Shown here: positions 1-5,636 of the stretch, piece by piece
Numbering within the stretch: the stretch's first letter is position 1
Layout: every line of letters starts with the position of its first letter
Origin: Porphyrobacter sp. UBA7686
Lineage (GTDB): Bacteria; Pseudomonadota; Alphaproteobacteria; Sphingomonadales; Sphingomonadaceae
DNA length: 6,628 nt
Reading direction: 5' to 3'
NCBI GenBank assembly: GCA_002482865.1
Contig: DLGU01000140.1
Coordinates: 1-6,628, forward strand
The notes under the pieces: model-generated
The model's input: the letters and a program-made list of their open reading frames with translations, nothing else
What the model was told of the DNA's origin: nothing
Database searches by the model: none
Translations under genes and position numbers: made by a program

Positions 1-1
1 C

Positions 2-415
2 ACGCTCTATATCGGCGAGGAAGACGCCGGGATCTGGGCAATCGACATGGGTTCCGGTGCCAAGCGGATGGTCGCGCCGATCGACAACAAGCTACTGGTC
101 GCCGATGTCGAAGGCCTCGCCATTGCGCCCGAAGGCAAGGACGGCGGCTATCTCGTCGCGTCATCGCAGGGCGACAACGCCTATGCGGTGTTCCGCCTGC
201 CCGACGTGACCCCGGTCGGCCGGTTCCGCATCGCCCAAGGCGCGTTCGGCTCTGTCGAGGAAACCGACGGGATCGAACTCGACAATCGCGATTTCGGTCC
301 GGATTTCCCAAAGGGCATTTTCATCGCGCAGGACGGGGTGAACGCGCCCTCGGCCCAGAACTTCAAATACGCGCGCTGGGACGAAGTGCTTGCCGCGTTG
401 GAGGCGGGCCGGTAA
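2..415 (+). CDS. Beta-propeller phytase (3-phytase), C-terminal part
   Basis: This is the C-terminal 137 residues of a secreted beta-propeller phytase (phytase-like PF02333 fold), which removes phosphate from phytate and other inositol phosphates and normally needs calcium. The reading frame is open from base 2, so the N-terminus with its signal peptide lies outside the window. The visible part follows the end of the Bacillus PhyC-type enzymes closely: TLYIGEED then IW, VEGLAI, GYLVASSQGDNAY, the acidic ETDGIE stretch, FPKGIFIAQDGVN, and a terminal QNFKYARWDEV. These blocks are the last propeller blades, including the metal-binding acidic loops. It ends with TAA only 10 bp before the ATG of the PhoX-like gene, so the two are probably co-transcribed and jointly serve phosphate acquisition outside the cytoplasm. 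The Met at base 47 is internal to the domain and is not a real start. The family call is firm; the exact substrate is inferred. Confidence 0.9.
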   Translation, partial: TLYIGEEDAGIWAIDMGSGAKRMVAPIDNKLLVADVEGLAIAPEGKDGGYLVASSQGDNAYAVFRLPDVTPVGRFRIAQGAFGSVEETDGIELDNRDFGPDFPKGIFIAQDGVNAPSAQNFKYARWDEVLAALEAGR

Positions 416-425
416 TCCCGCAGTC

Positions 426-1802
426 ATGACCCAGACCCCCGCTTTCGAAGCCAATCGCCGCCGTTTCCTCGGCGCAACCGCCACCGCTTTTGCCGCGCTG
501 ACCGCCAGCGGCTGCATGACGCGCGGCGCGCCCGCAGCCACCGCTGCCCCGCGCACATCCGGCACGGCCAACGGCTTTGCGGGCTATGGCGCGCTGGTGC
601 CGGACCCGGCGGGCTTGCTCGATCTGCCCGAAGGGTTCTCCTACCGGGTCATCTCGCGCCTTGGCGATGCAATGGATGATGGCGGCACCGTGCCGGACCG
701 TGCGGACGGGATGGGCTGCTTCGATCTCGGCAATGGCGAGATCGCCTTGGTGCGCAACCACGAATTGCAACCGCGCCACGATGCGGGCGGGCCGATTGCC
801 AAGGGCTTTGGCAAGCGCAACGGCGCCTTCGTCCCCGGCGGCACCACCACCATCGTGCTCGACGCGAAGACATTGCAGGTGAAGCGCCAGTTCCGCAGCC
901 TTGGCGGGACGATCCGCAATTGTTCGGGCGGAGTGACGCCGTGGGGCAGCTGGCTGACCTGCGAGGAAGCGCCGACCGGCCCGGGCCAGCCCTATGGTGA
1001 CGGGCTGGAGCGCGATCACGGCTGGGTGTTCGAAGTCCCCGCCTCGGCGCGCGGGTTGGTCGATCCGGTGCCGCTGACCGCGATGGGCCGCTTCAATCAC
1101 GAAGCTGCCGCAGTCGATCCAGCAACCGGCTATGTCTATATGACCGAGGACCGCGATGACGGGGTGCTCTATCGCTTTATCCCCAAGACCCCTGGCAAGC
1201 TCGCTGAGGGCGGTCGCTTGCAGGCGATGTCGATTGAAGGCCTGCCGGATTCGCGCAACTGGGCGACGGCGTTGATGCCGCTGCGCAAGCCCTATCCCGT
1301 CACCTGGATCGACCTCGACGATCCCGAAGCACCCAAGGACGACCTGCGTCTGCGCGCCGCAGCCAAGGGTGCGACATTGATCGCACGGGGGGAAGGCCTG
1401 CACATGGGGGTCAATCGCGGCCAATCCGAGGTTTTTGCCTGCTGCACGAGCGGCGGCGCGAAAGAGCTGGGGCAGATCCTCAAGCTCAGCCCGGGCAATG
1501 CCGGTGCACCTGACCGGATCGAGCTGTATTTTGAAAGCGAGAACACCGATCAGTTCAATTTCGGCGACAACCTCACCGTTGCCCCAAACGGTCACCTGAT
1601 CGTTTGCGAGGATCAATATACCCCGATCGTCGACAACCACATTCGCGGGATATCGCCCGATGGGCAGGCCTATACGGTCGCACGGCTCACAGCGCAGACC
1701 GAGCTTGCGGGCGGGTGCTTCTCGCCTGACGGCAAGGTGCTGTTCGTCAACGCCTATGACCCGACGGCAACGCTGGCGATCACCGGGCCCTGGGCGGCCT
1801 GA
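426..1802 (+). CDS. PhoX-family (DUF839) phosphatase with Tat signal, possible lipoprotein
   Basis: A 458-residue PhoX/DUF839 (PF05787) protein, expected to be an exported metal-dependent phosphatase releasing phosphate from organic esters. The ATG at 426 is chosen because it puts a twin-arginine motif at residues 11-16 (RRRFLG), followed by a hydrophobic stretch and LTASGC, a plausible lipobox with Cys30. A TTG start at 390 would add 12 residues overlapping the phytase gene and is less likely. Family hallmarks are NCSGGVTPWGSWLTCEE with Cys179-Glu180-Glu181 (in characterised PhoX enzymes a Cys in this block contributes to the iron cluster), GRFNHEAA at 221-228, YMTEDRDDG at 238-246, and GDNLTVAPNGHLIVCED at 380-396. 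It is shorter than many PhoX proteins of about 600 residues. No strong Shine-Dalgarno lies at proper distance (GGAGG is 21 bp upstream), so translation may be coupled to the phytase gene 10 bp upstream. Phosphatase activity is inferred from family; the lipoprotein call is tentative. Confidence 0.9.
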   Translation: MTQTPAFEANRRRFLGATATAFAALTASGCMTRGAPAATAAPRTSGTANGFAGYGALVPDPAGLLDLPEGFSYRVISRLGDAMDDGGTVPDRADGMGCFDLGNGEIALVRNHELQPRHDAGGPIAKGFGKRNGAFVPGGTTTIVLDAKTLQVKRQFRSLGGTIRNCSGGVTPWGSWLTCEEAPTGPGQPYGDGLERDHGWVFEVPASARGLVDPVPLTAMGRFNHEAAAVDPATGYVYMTEDRDDGVLYRFIPKTPGKLAEGGRLQAMSIEGLPDSRNWATALMPLRKPYPVTWIDLDDPEAPKDDLRLRAAAKGATLIARGEGLHMGVNRGQSEVFACCTSGGAKELGQILKLSPGNAGAPDRIELYFESENTDQFNFGDNLTVAPNGHLIVCEDQYTPIVDNHIRGISPDGQAYTVARLTAQTELAGGCFSPDGKVLFVNAYDPTATLAITGPWAA

Positions 1803-1821
1803 TCCAAAAGCCTGACCCCGC

Positions 1822-2385
1822 GTGGACGGCTTCCTGATTGCTTTGCTGCTGGTCTTCGCGTTGGCGATGGGCGGGCGCGATCAATGGCTGGTGGCGCATT
1901 GGACCGATGCGCTGGAGCGTAGCACCGCGCTGCTCGCGGTCGCCGTGCTGTGCGCCTGCGTTAGCGCAGGTGTAATGGCGTGGATTGGCGCTGAGTTTGC
2001 CGAACTCTTGCCGCGCCGCGCTGCGCAGATGCTGGTAGCCTTTGCGCTGGCGATTGCCGCAGCCGAGCTGGCGTATCCGATACGCATCAAAACGCCGCAG
2101 GAGCCGACCCGCTCGCTGGGTGCCATCGCGATTGTGCTGCTGGCGCGTCAGATGGGGGACGGCGCGCGCTTTGCTGTGTTTGCGGTCGCTGCATGGACCG
2201 TGGTGCCGCTGACGGCAGGGCTGGGCGGCGCACTGGGCGGGGCGGCGGCGGTGGCAGTTGGCTGGTCGGTGGGAAGCGAAACCCTTGCCCGCTGGCCGCT
2301 GCGTATCGCCCGGCTGGTGCTGGCGGGATGCCTTGCGCTTGCCGCGCTATTCATCGGATTGAACGCTCGTTTCGCCGCCTTCTAA
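1822..2385 (+). CDS. Small polytopic membrane protein, degenerate GDT1/UPF0016-like
   Basis: A 187-residue, very hydrophobic inner-membrane protein with about six likely membrane helices (near 3-17, 36-56, 67-85, 98-110, 117-150 as a pair, and 161-181). It resembles the GDT1/TMEM165/UPF0016 cation-transporter family, which is built as two three-helix repeats each carrying an E-x-G-D-[KR]-[ST] motif. Here the corresponding places read AMGGRDQ (15-21) and QMGDGAR (110-116), so the glutamate is lost from both repeats and the aspartate is kept only in the second (Asp113). The GTG at 1822 is the only sensible start, since the next in-frame ATG falls inside the first helix. The gene begins 19 bp after the PhoX-like stop, consistent with one transcript. 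Function is not known. If it is a GDT1 relative, its ion transport is probably altered or lost. The family assignment is an inference from layout and motif remnants, not from strong identity. Confidence 0.72.
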   Translation: MDGFLIALLLVFALAMGGRDQWLVAHWTDALERSTALLAVAVLCACVSAGVMAWIGAEFAELLPRRAAQMLVAFALAIAAAELAYPIRIKTPQEPTRSLGAIAIVLLARQMGDGARFAVFAVAAWTVVPLTAGLGGALGGAAAVAVGWSVGSETLARWPLRIARLVLAGCLALAALFIGLNARFAAF

Positions 2386-2446
2386 TCGCCTTGCACGATC
2401 ACTGCGAATAGAATTTTGCCGAAACCCAATCTATGTTCGTGCGTTG

Positions 2447-2463
2447 ATATAGTCACCATATAG
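2447..2463 (+). promoter_or_regulatory. Direct repeat ATATAG-N5-ATATAG upstream of dps
   Basis: Two exact copies of ATATAG begin 11 bp apart (2447 and 2458), that is one helical turn, in the AT-rich 121-bp gap before dps. A CTAT at 2431-2434 and a further ATAG at 2408-2411 lie upstream. The ATAG/CTAT words and the 11-bp step recall OxyR half-sites, and OxyR controls dps in several bacteria. The order and spacing do not fit the ATAG-N7-CTAT-N7-ATAG-N7-CTAT consensus, however. The repeats may equally contain the -10 element (for example TATAGG at 2459-2464). This is a candidate regulatory or promoter region only. Confidence 0.3.
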
Positions 2464-2496
2464 GCGACATCACTTGCTCGCACTCAACAGAATAAT

Positions 2497-2500
2497 GGAG
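2497..2500 (+). promoter_or_regulatory. Shine-Dalgarno of dps
   Basis: GGAG followed by a 6-nt spacer before the ATG at 2507 is an ideal ribosome binding site. It decides the start of dps: the in-frame ATG at 2495 overlaps this site and the TTG at 2474 has no comparable site. Confidence 0.75.
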
Positions 2501-2506
2501 AATATC

Positions 2507-2968
2507 ATGGCCGATAAGAAAGCCAATTCGAAAGCTGCTCTGGTTGATGAACTCAACGGATTGCTCGCCGATCACTTTGCCTTGTTCATCAAGACCAAGA
2601 ATTTCCATTGGCACGTCAAGGGCCCGCGGTTCCACGACCTGCACCTGTTGTTCGACACGCAGGCGCTGGAAGTGCGCGACCAGATCGATCTGATTGCCGA
2701 GCGCGTGCGCAAGCTGGACGCCGATACGCTCACCTCGATCGGGACGATGGGAAAGCACACGCAGATCAAGGATCAGGACAGCACCAAGCTGTCCGCCGAG
2801 GACATGATCGCCGAACTGCTCGCCGATAACGAAACTGTGATCGCGCGGCTGAAGGGCATGAAGGATCTGGCCGAAGAAGCGGGCGACAACGCCACCGACG
2901 GGCTGCTCGACGACTGGACCGACATGGCCGAACAGCGCGCCTGGTTCTTGCGTTCGATCCTCGCCTGA
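2507..2968 (+). CDS. dps: Dps family DNA-binding ferritin-like protein
   Basis: A 153-residue Dps/miniferritin: a cytoplasmic dodecamer that oxidises Fe(II), preferably with hydrogen peroxide, stores the ferric core and in many bacteria coats DNA under starvation or oxidative stress. All five ferroxidase ligands of the family are visible with exact spacing: His34 (in NFHWH), His46 and Asp50 (LHLLFD), Asp61 and Glu65 (IDLIAER). The intervals of +12, +4, +11 and +4 match those of E. coli Dps (51, 63, 67, 78, 82). The short N-terminal tail has lysines at 4, 5 and 9, which could contact DNA; no long basic tail is present. The start at 2507 is set by a GGAG site 6 nt upstream. The gene has a 121-bp upstream gap and is followed by a GC-rich hairpin, so it looks like a single transcription unit. 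Family call is firm; DNA binding is inferred. Confidence 0.95.
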   Translation: MADKKANSKAALVDELNGLLADHFALFIKTKNFHWHVKGPRFHDLHLLFDTQALEVRDQIDLIAERVRKLDADTLTSIGTMGKHTQIKDQDSTKLSAEDMIAELLADNETVIARLKGMKDLAEEAGDNATDGLLDDWTDMAEQRAWFLRSILA

Positions 2969-2977
2969 TCGCTGCCG

Positions 2978-3034
2978 CAATAGCTATTCACAAGCGGGCC
3001 GCACCCATTGCCGGGGGCGGCCCGTTTGCTATTG
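2978..3034. repeat. Outer inverted repeat flanking the dps-pgl hairpin
   Basis: CAATAGC at 2978-2984 is the exact reverse complement of GCTATTG at 3028-3034, which abuts the 3' arm of the hairpin directly. On the left side the two stems are separated by 7 bases (2985-2991). The left arm also sits in a 10-bp perfect palindrome AATAGCTATT (2979-2988), so alternative foldings are possible. The structure extends the hairpin to within 8 bp of the pgl start codon. Confidence 0.6.
2992..3027 (+). terminator. GC-rich hairpin after dps, probable intrinsic terminator
   Basis: Arms 2992-3002 (AAGCGGGCCGC) and 3017-3027 (GCGGCCCGTTT) pair over 11 bp with one G-U wobble. The 14-nt loop can fold further by CCC 3004-3006 pairing with GGG 3014-3016. 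The T run is only three bases, so this is a weak or imperfect intrinsic terminator. It starts 23 bp after the dps stop and ends 15 bp before the pgl ATG, so it may also act as an attenuator for read-through into pgl. Confidence 0.65.
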
Positions 3035-3042
3035 AAGCGGCT

Positions 3043-3657
3043 ATGCATGACGTGACGATTATCGAAGGCGCGGATCAGGCTGCGATCGCTGGCTGGCTGG
3101 CGTCACGGCTTGGCGGGAGCGGCGCGATCACAATGCCGGGCGGTTCGACCCCCTTTCCCATCCTCGCTGCCCTGATCGAACAGGGCGGCATTGGCTGGAG
3201 CGGGTGGGACATCTGGCCCAATGATGACCGGATCGTGCCCGAAGATCACGATGCGTCCAACACCGGCAAGATGCGCGCGCTGCTGGAGCCTGCGGGCGCA
3301 CACATTGTTCCGTTGACCGAAGATGCCACCCCGCCGCATTTCGCGCTGACATGGCTGGGCATGGGGCCGGATGGGCACATCGCCTCACTGTTCCCCAACA
3401 CCGATCCCCAGATTGATGATCCGCTTGCGGTCCGCCGCCTCACGCCCGATCCGCTCCCGGCCCACGCGCCGTTCGATCGGATCACGCTGACGATCCCGGC
3501 GCTGCTGAACACAAGCGCGCTGGTTTTCACGCTTGGCGGTGTGGCCGACAAGCGCGCGGTGTTCGACGCTGCCTCGCGCGGCGAGACCGACCTTCCCGTC
3601 GCCCGCCTGCTGCGCACTGCGCAGGCGCAGGGCATTCCCGTGACCGTCTTCACCTGA
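3043..3657 (+). CDS. pgl: 6-phosphogluconolactonase, compact form
   Basis: A 204-residue protein of the Pgl/NagB-like fold, expected to hydrolyse 6-phosphoglucono-1,5-lactone to 6-phosphogluconate in the cytosolic oxidative pentose phosphate and Entner-Doudoroff routes. The phosphate-binding loop PGGSTP is at 32-37, the WPNDDRIVP block (family D-[ED]-R) at 58-66, and the signature GMGPDGHIASLFP at 106-118 with the conserved His112. It is shorter than the usual 225-250 residues. The stretch between the VP at 89-90 and the GMG loop, which normally carries an extra helix, is reduced to about 15 residues. The ATG at 3043 has only a weak purine-rich site (GAAGCGG) and lies 15 bp after a terminator-like hairpin. 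No zwf, edd or gnd is adjacent in this window. Its stop overlaps the NUDIX gene start. Glucosamine-6-phosphate deaminase is a less likely alternative because the GMGxDGHxAS form is typical of Pgl. Confidence 0.88.
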   Translation: MHDVTIIEGADQAAIAGWLASRLGGSGAITMPGGSTPFPILAALIEQGGIGWSGWDIWPNDDRIVPEDHDASNTGKMRALLEPAGAHIVPLTEDATPPHFALTWLGMGPDGHIASLFPNTDPQIDDPLAVRRLTPDPLPAHAPFDRITLTIPALLNTSALVFTLGGVADKRAVFDAASRGETDLPVARLLRTAQAQGIPVTVFT

Positions 3658-4130
3658 TGCAGAGCTTGCTCCCCGCAGCGCTTCACCGCGCACTCATGCC
3701 GCTGGCGCATCTTGTGCGACATTACTGGCGGCGCTGGCGCAAGACGCCGATTGCGGGGGTGAGCGTCGTCATCACCAATCTCACCGGCGATGTGCTGCTG
3801 CTGAAGCATTCCTACGGCCCCGAAGTCTGGAGCCTGCCCGGCGGCGGGCTCGGACCCGGGGAAGACCCGGAGGCTGCCGCGCGGCGCGAGGTGCGAGAGG
3901 AACTGGGCGTGGAACTGGCCCGGATCGAACCGGTGGGAACGCTGGAAGAGGTGCTGTCCGGCTCCCCCCACACTGCCCACGTCTTTGCCGCTGTGTGCGA
4001 TCAGCGGCCCAAGCCTGACGGGCGCGAAGTGACAGAGGCGCGGTTCTTCCCCTCGCACTCCCTGCCCGAACCGCTCGGCCGCACGACCCGCACGCGGATC
4101 GCGGCGTGGCGGGCGCGGGGGGTAGGGTAG
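3657..4130 (+). CDS. NUDIX hydrolase
   Basis: A 157-residue NUDIX protein, a cytosolic Mg-dependent pyrophosphohydrolase of the nucleoside-diphosphate-linked-X type. A perfect NUDIX box G-x5-E-x7-R-E-U-x-E-E-x-G-U spans 63-85: Gly63, Glu69, Arg77-Glu78-Val79, Glu81-Glu82 and Gly84-Val85. It is preceded by the usual VWSLPGGG strand and loop. The first 30 residues are a basic, aromatic segment (RHYWRRWRK at 21-29) that might sit on a membrane or nucleic acid; it is not a clear signal peptide. The start ATG overlaps the pgl stop by one base (TGATG), so translation is very likely coupled to pgl. The substrate cannot be read from the sequence: no ADP-ribose, MutT or RppH-specific signature stands out. 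The coupling hints at housekeeping of sugar-nucleotide or nucleotide by-products, but that is only inference. Confidence 0.9.
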   Translation: MQSLLPAALHRALMPLAHLVRHYWRRWRKTPIAGVSVVITNLTGDVLLLKHSYGPEVWSLPGGGLGPGEDPEAAARREVREELGVELARIEPVGTLEEVLSGSPHTAHVFAAVCDQRPKPDGREVTEARFFPSHSLPEPLGRTTRTRIAAWRARGVG

Positions 4131-4197
4131 AGGGCGGTTTTGATCGGACTTACGGGGCGACGGTCAGACGCGCCCGTTGGTCGGAGTCGCGCCAGAT

Positions 4198-4341
4198 TGG
4201 GTTCGCGCCAAGGAGCCAAAGGGCCAAGATGTTACAATTACGGCGAAGCCGCCCGAACCCCTCTGCGGCAGCGCAAGGCCGTTGAATTGCCTGCGGCGCA
4301 GAACAGCCCTCTTGGCCCCTTGGCTCCTTGGCGCGAACCCA
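4198..4341. repeat. 144-bp inverted-repeat element between convergent genes
   Basis: Arms 4198-4229 and 4310-4341 are 32 bp each and are reverse complements at 31 of 32 positions (A4220 against C4319 is the only mismatch). They enclose 80 bp without a credible gene. The arms begin TGGGTTCGCGCC and contain degenerate 9-nt steps (GCGCCAAGG, AGCCAAAGG, GCCAAGA). The centre has a weaker second pairing: CAATTACGGC at 4235-4244 against GCCGTTGAATTG, with a 2-nt bulge. GAT flanks both outer ends (4195-4197 and 4342-4344), a possible but statistically weak 3-bp target duplication. The element sits between the ends of the NUDIX gene and dinB, so its transcript would fold into a long hairpin able to stop transcription from both sides. 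The rest of the 256-bp gap (4131-4386) shows no gene. Confidence 0.8.
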
Positions 4342-4386
4342 GATACCGTCCCGTCTCTGCGTGAATCCAAAGCACCCCCGCGCCCT

Positions 4387-5508
4387 TCACAACAATCGGA
4401 GCTGCGCCTCGTCCCTCGCGGGCTTGTCATCCTCGGCCCCTTCCAGCCCTGACAGCGTCAGCCCCATCAGCCGGATCGGTCCCCTGAGCGGCAACTCCGC
4501 CTCCAGCAGTGCGCGGGCGAGCGTCCCGAATTCCTCCTTACCGCTGACGAAATCGGGGAGCGAAGTCGCGCGGGTCATGATCTGGAAATCGGTGAACTTC
4601 ATCTTGAGCGTCACCGTCCGCCCCTTCGCGCCCGCCGCCTCGATCCGCTCCCACACGATATCGATGATGGTCTCCAGCGTGTCGCGCAAGGCACCGCCGC
4701 TGCCGATATCTTCCGAAAAGGTCCGCTCCCCGCCGACCGATTTGCGCACGCGGTGCGCCGCAACGGGGCGCAGGTCGATGCCGCGGGCAGCGCGGAACAG
4801 GTAATCGGCCATGCTGCCGAAATGCTGACGCAGGAAGGCGATGTCCTTGGCTGCGAGGTCCGCACCTGTAGCGATCCCAAGCTTCTGCATCCGCTCCTCC
4901 GCCTTGGGCCCGACGCCGTGGAAGCGCCGGATCGGCAGGCCTGCGACAAACTGCGCGACTTCGCCCGGACGGATTACGCACAGGCCGTCAGGCTTGTTCT
5001 GATCGCTCGCGAGCTTGGCGAGGAACTTGTTGTAACTCACCCCGGCGCTCGCGGTCAGCCGGGTCTTGGCGCGGATTTCCTGGCGGATCAGCGTGGCGAT
5101 GCGGGTGGCGCTGCCGATGCCGAGGCGGTCTTCGGTGACATCGAGATAGGCCTCGTCCAAGCTGAGCGGTTCGATGATCGGCGTATAGTGCTCGAACACC
5201 CGGCGGATCTGGCGGCTGGCTTCCTTGTAGGCATCAAAGCGCGGGCGCACGAAGATGAGGTCGGGGCACAGCCTTTGCGCCGTGACCGAGGGCATGGCGC
5301 TGCGCACCCCGAATGTGCGGGCCTCATAGCTGGCAGCGGCCACCACCCCGCGCCCACCCGCGCCGCCGACCGCGACCGGCTTGCCCTTCAGCGACGGATC
5401 ATCGCGCTGTTCAACGCTCGCGAAGAAGGCATCCATATCGACATGGATGATCTTCCTGAGACCGGGCGCGGTCTCGGCATCGGGGGGCAAGGGCGGCGGC
5501 TCGGCCAT
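4387..5508 (-). CDS. dinB: DNA polymerase IV (Y-family, error-prone)
   Basis: A 373-residue Y-family polymerase that copies past damaged bases and is error-prone. The palm motif IIHVDMDAFFASVE holds metal ligand Asp24 and steric-gate Phe29. YEARTFGVRSAMP (61-73) is the finger block, and SLDEAYLDVT (116-125) supplies catalytic Asp118-Glu119. ASAGVSYNKFLAKLASD (153-169) follows, then the thumb helix-hairpin-helix FHGVGPKAEERM (196-207) and a little-finger domain to about 357. The last residues, QLRLL (369-373), look like a beta-clamp binding peptide at the usual C-terminal place. The ATG at 5508 is chosen because it precedes a Pro-rich head and the conserved RKIIHVD. The TTG at 5559 would add 17 residues (MFQQQF...) that do not look conserved. 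The Shine-Dalgarno before 5508 is weak. It is transcribed away from the MFS gene and converges on the NUDIX gene. SOS control is plausible but only an off-consensus LexA-like site is seen. Confidence 0.95.
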   Translation of the reverse strand: MAEPPPLPPDAETAPGLRKIIHVDMDAFFASVEQRDDPSLKGKPVAVGGAGGRGVVAAASYEARTFGVRSAMPSVTAQRLCPDLIFVRPRFDAYKEASRQIRRVFEHYTPIIEPLSLDEAYLDVTEDRLGIGSATRIATLIRQEIRAKTRLTASAGVSYNKFLAKLASDQNKPDGLCVIRPGEVAQFVAGLPIRRFHGVGPKAEERMQKLGIATGADLAAKDIAFLRQHFGSMADYLFRAARGIDLRPVAAHRVRKSVGGERTFSEDIGSGGALRDTLETIIDIVWERIEAAGAKGRTVTLKMKFTDFQIMTRATSLPDFVSGKEEFGTLARALLEAELPLRGPIRLMGLTLSGLEGAEDDKPARDEAQLRLL

Positions 5509-5541
5509 CTTGTCGCAAATAGAACCTTGATGGCGACGAAG

Positions 5542-5557
5542 GAACTGTTGCTGGAAC
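5542..5557. promoter_or_regulatory. GAAC-N8-GAAC pair, LexA-like but off by one
   Basis: GAAC at 5542-5545 and 5554-5557, which reads GTTC-N8-GTTC towards dinB, lies 34-49 bp upstream of the dinB ATG. The alphaproteobacterial LexA box is GTTC-N7-GTTC, so the spacing is one base too long. The position is right for SOS control of dinB, but the match is not exact and the call is weak. Confidence 0.22.
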
Positions 5558-5636
5558 AATTCACCACACAGGTCATTTTGTGCACATGCGAAAAGAACAG
5601 TGGTCTTCGGGCGAACCCCTCGGCAAAGGCGCGCCC

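Noticed and set aside
390..425. Upstream TTG start for the PhoX-like gene
   Set aside because: It would put 12 non-signal residues before the Tat motif and overlap the phytase gene; the ATG at 426 gives a standard Tat signal length.
363..1640. 425-residue open frame on the minus strand opposite the PhoX-like gene
   Set aside because: Its translation has no recognisable domain, is rich in Ala/Arg/Gly/His as expected of an antisense frame in GC-rich DNA, and lies fully opposite a gene with clear family motifs.
4161..4185. Small hairpin (ACGGG against CCCGT with a bulge) just after the NUDIX gene
   Set aside because: Short, bulged and without a T run on either strand; the 32-bp inverted repeat nearby is a far stronger structure.
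4140..4452. Short open frames (74-91 residues) across the inverted-repeat gap
   Set aside because: They are created by the repeat arms, have no ribosome sites or known motifs, and appear on both strands because of the inverted symmetry.
5509..5559. TTG start extending DinB by 17 residues
   Set aside because: The added residues do not resemble DinB N-termini and cover the probable promoter region; the ATG at 5508 gives a normal length.
5548..5585. Possible -35 TTGCTG with TCATTT as -10 giving a leaderless MFS transcript from 5586
   Set aside because: The -10 match is poor and the spacer is 19 bp; not enough to call a promoter or to prefer the 5586 start.
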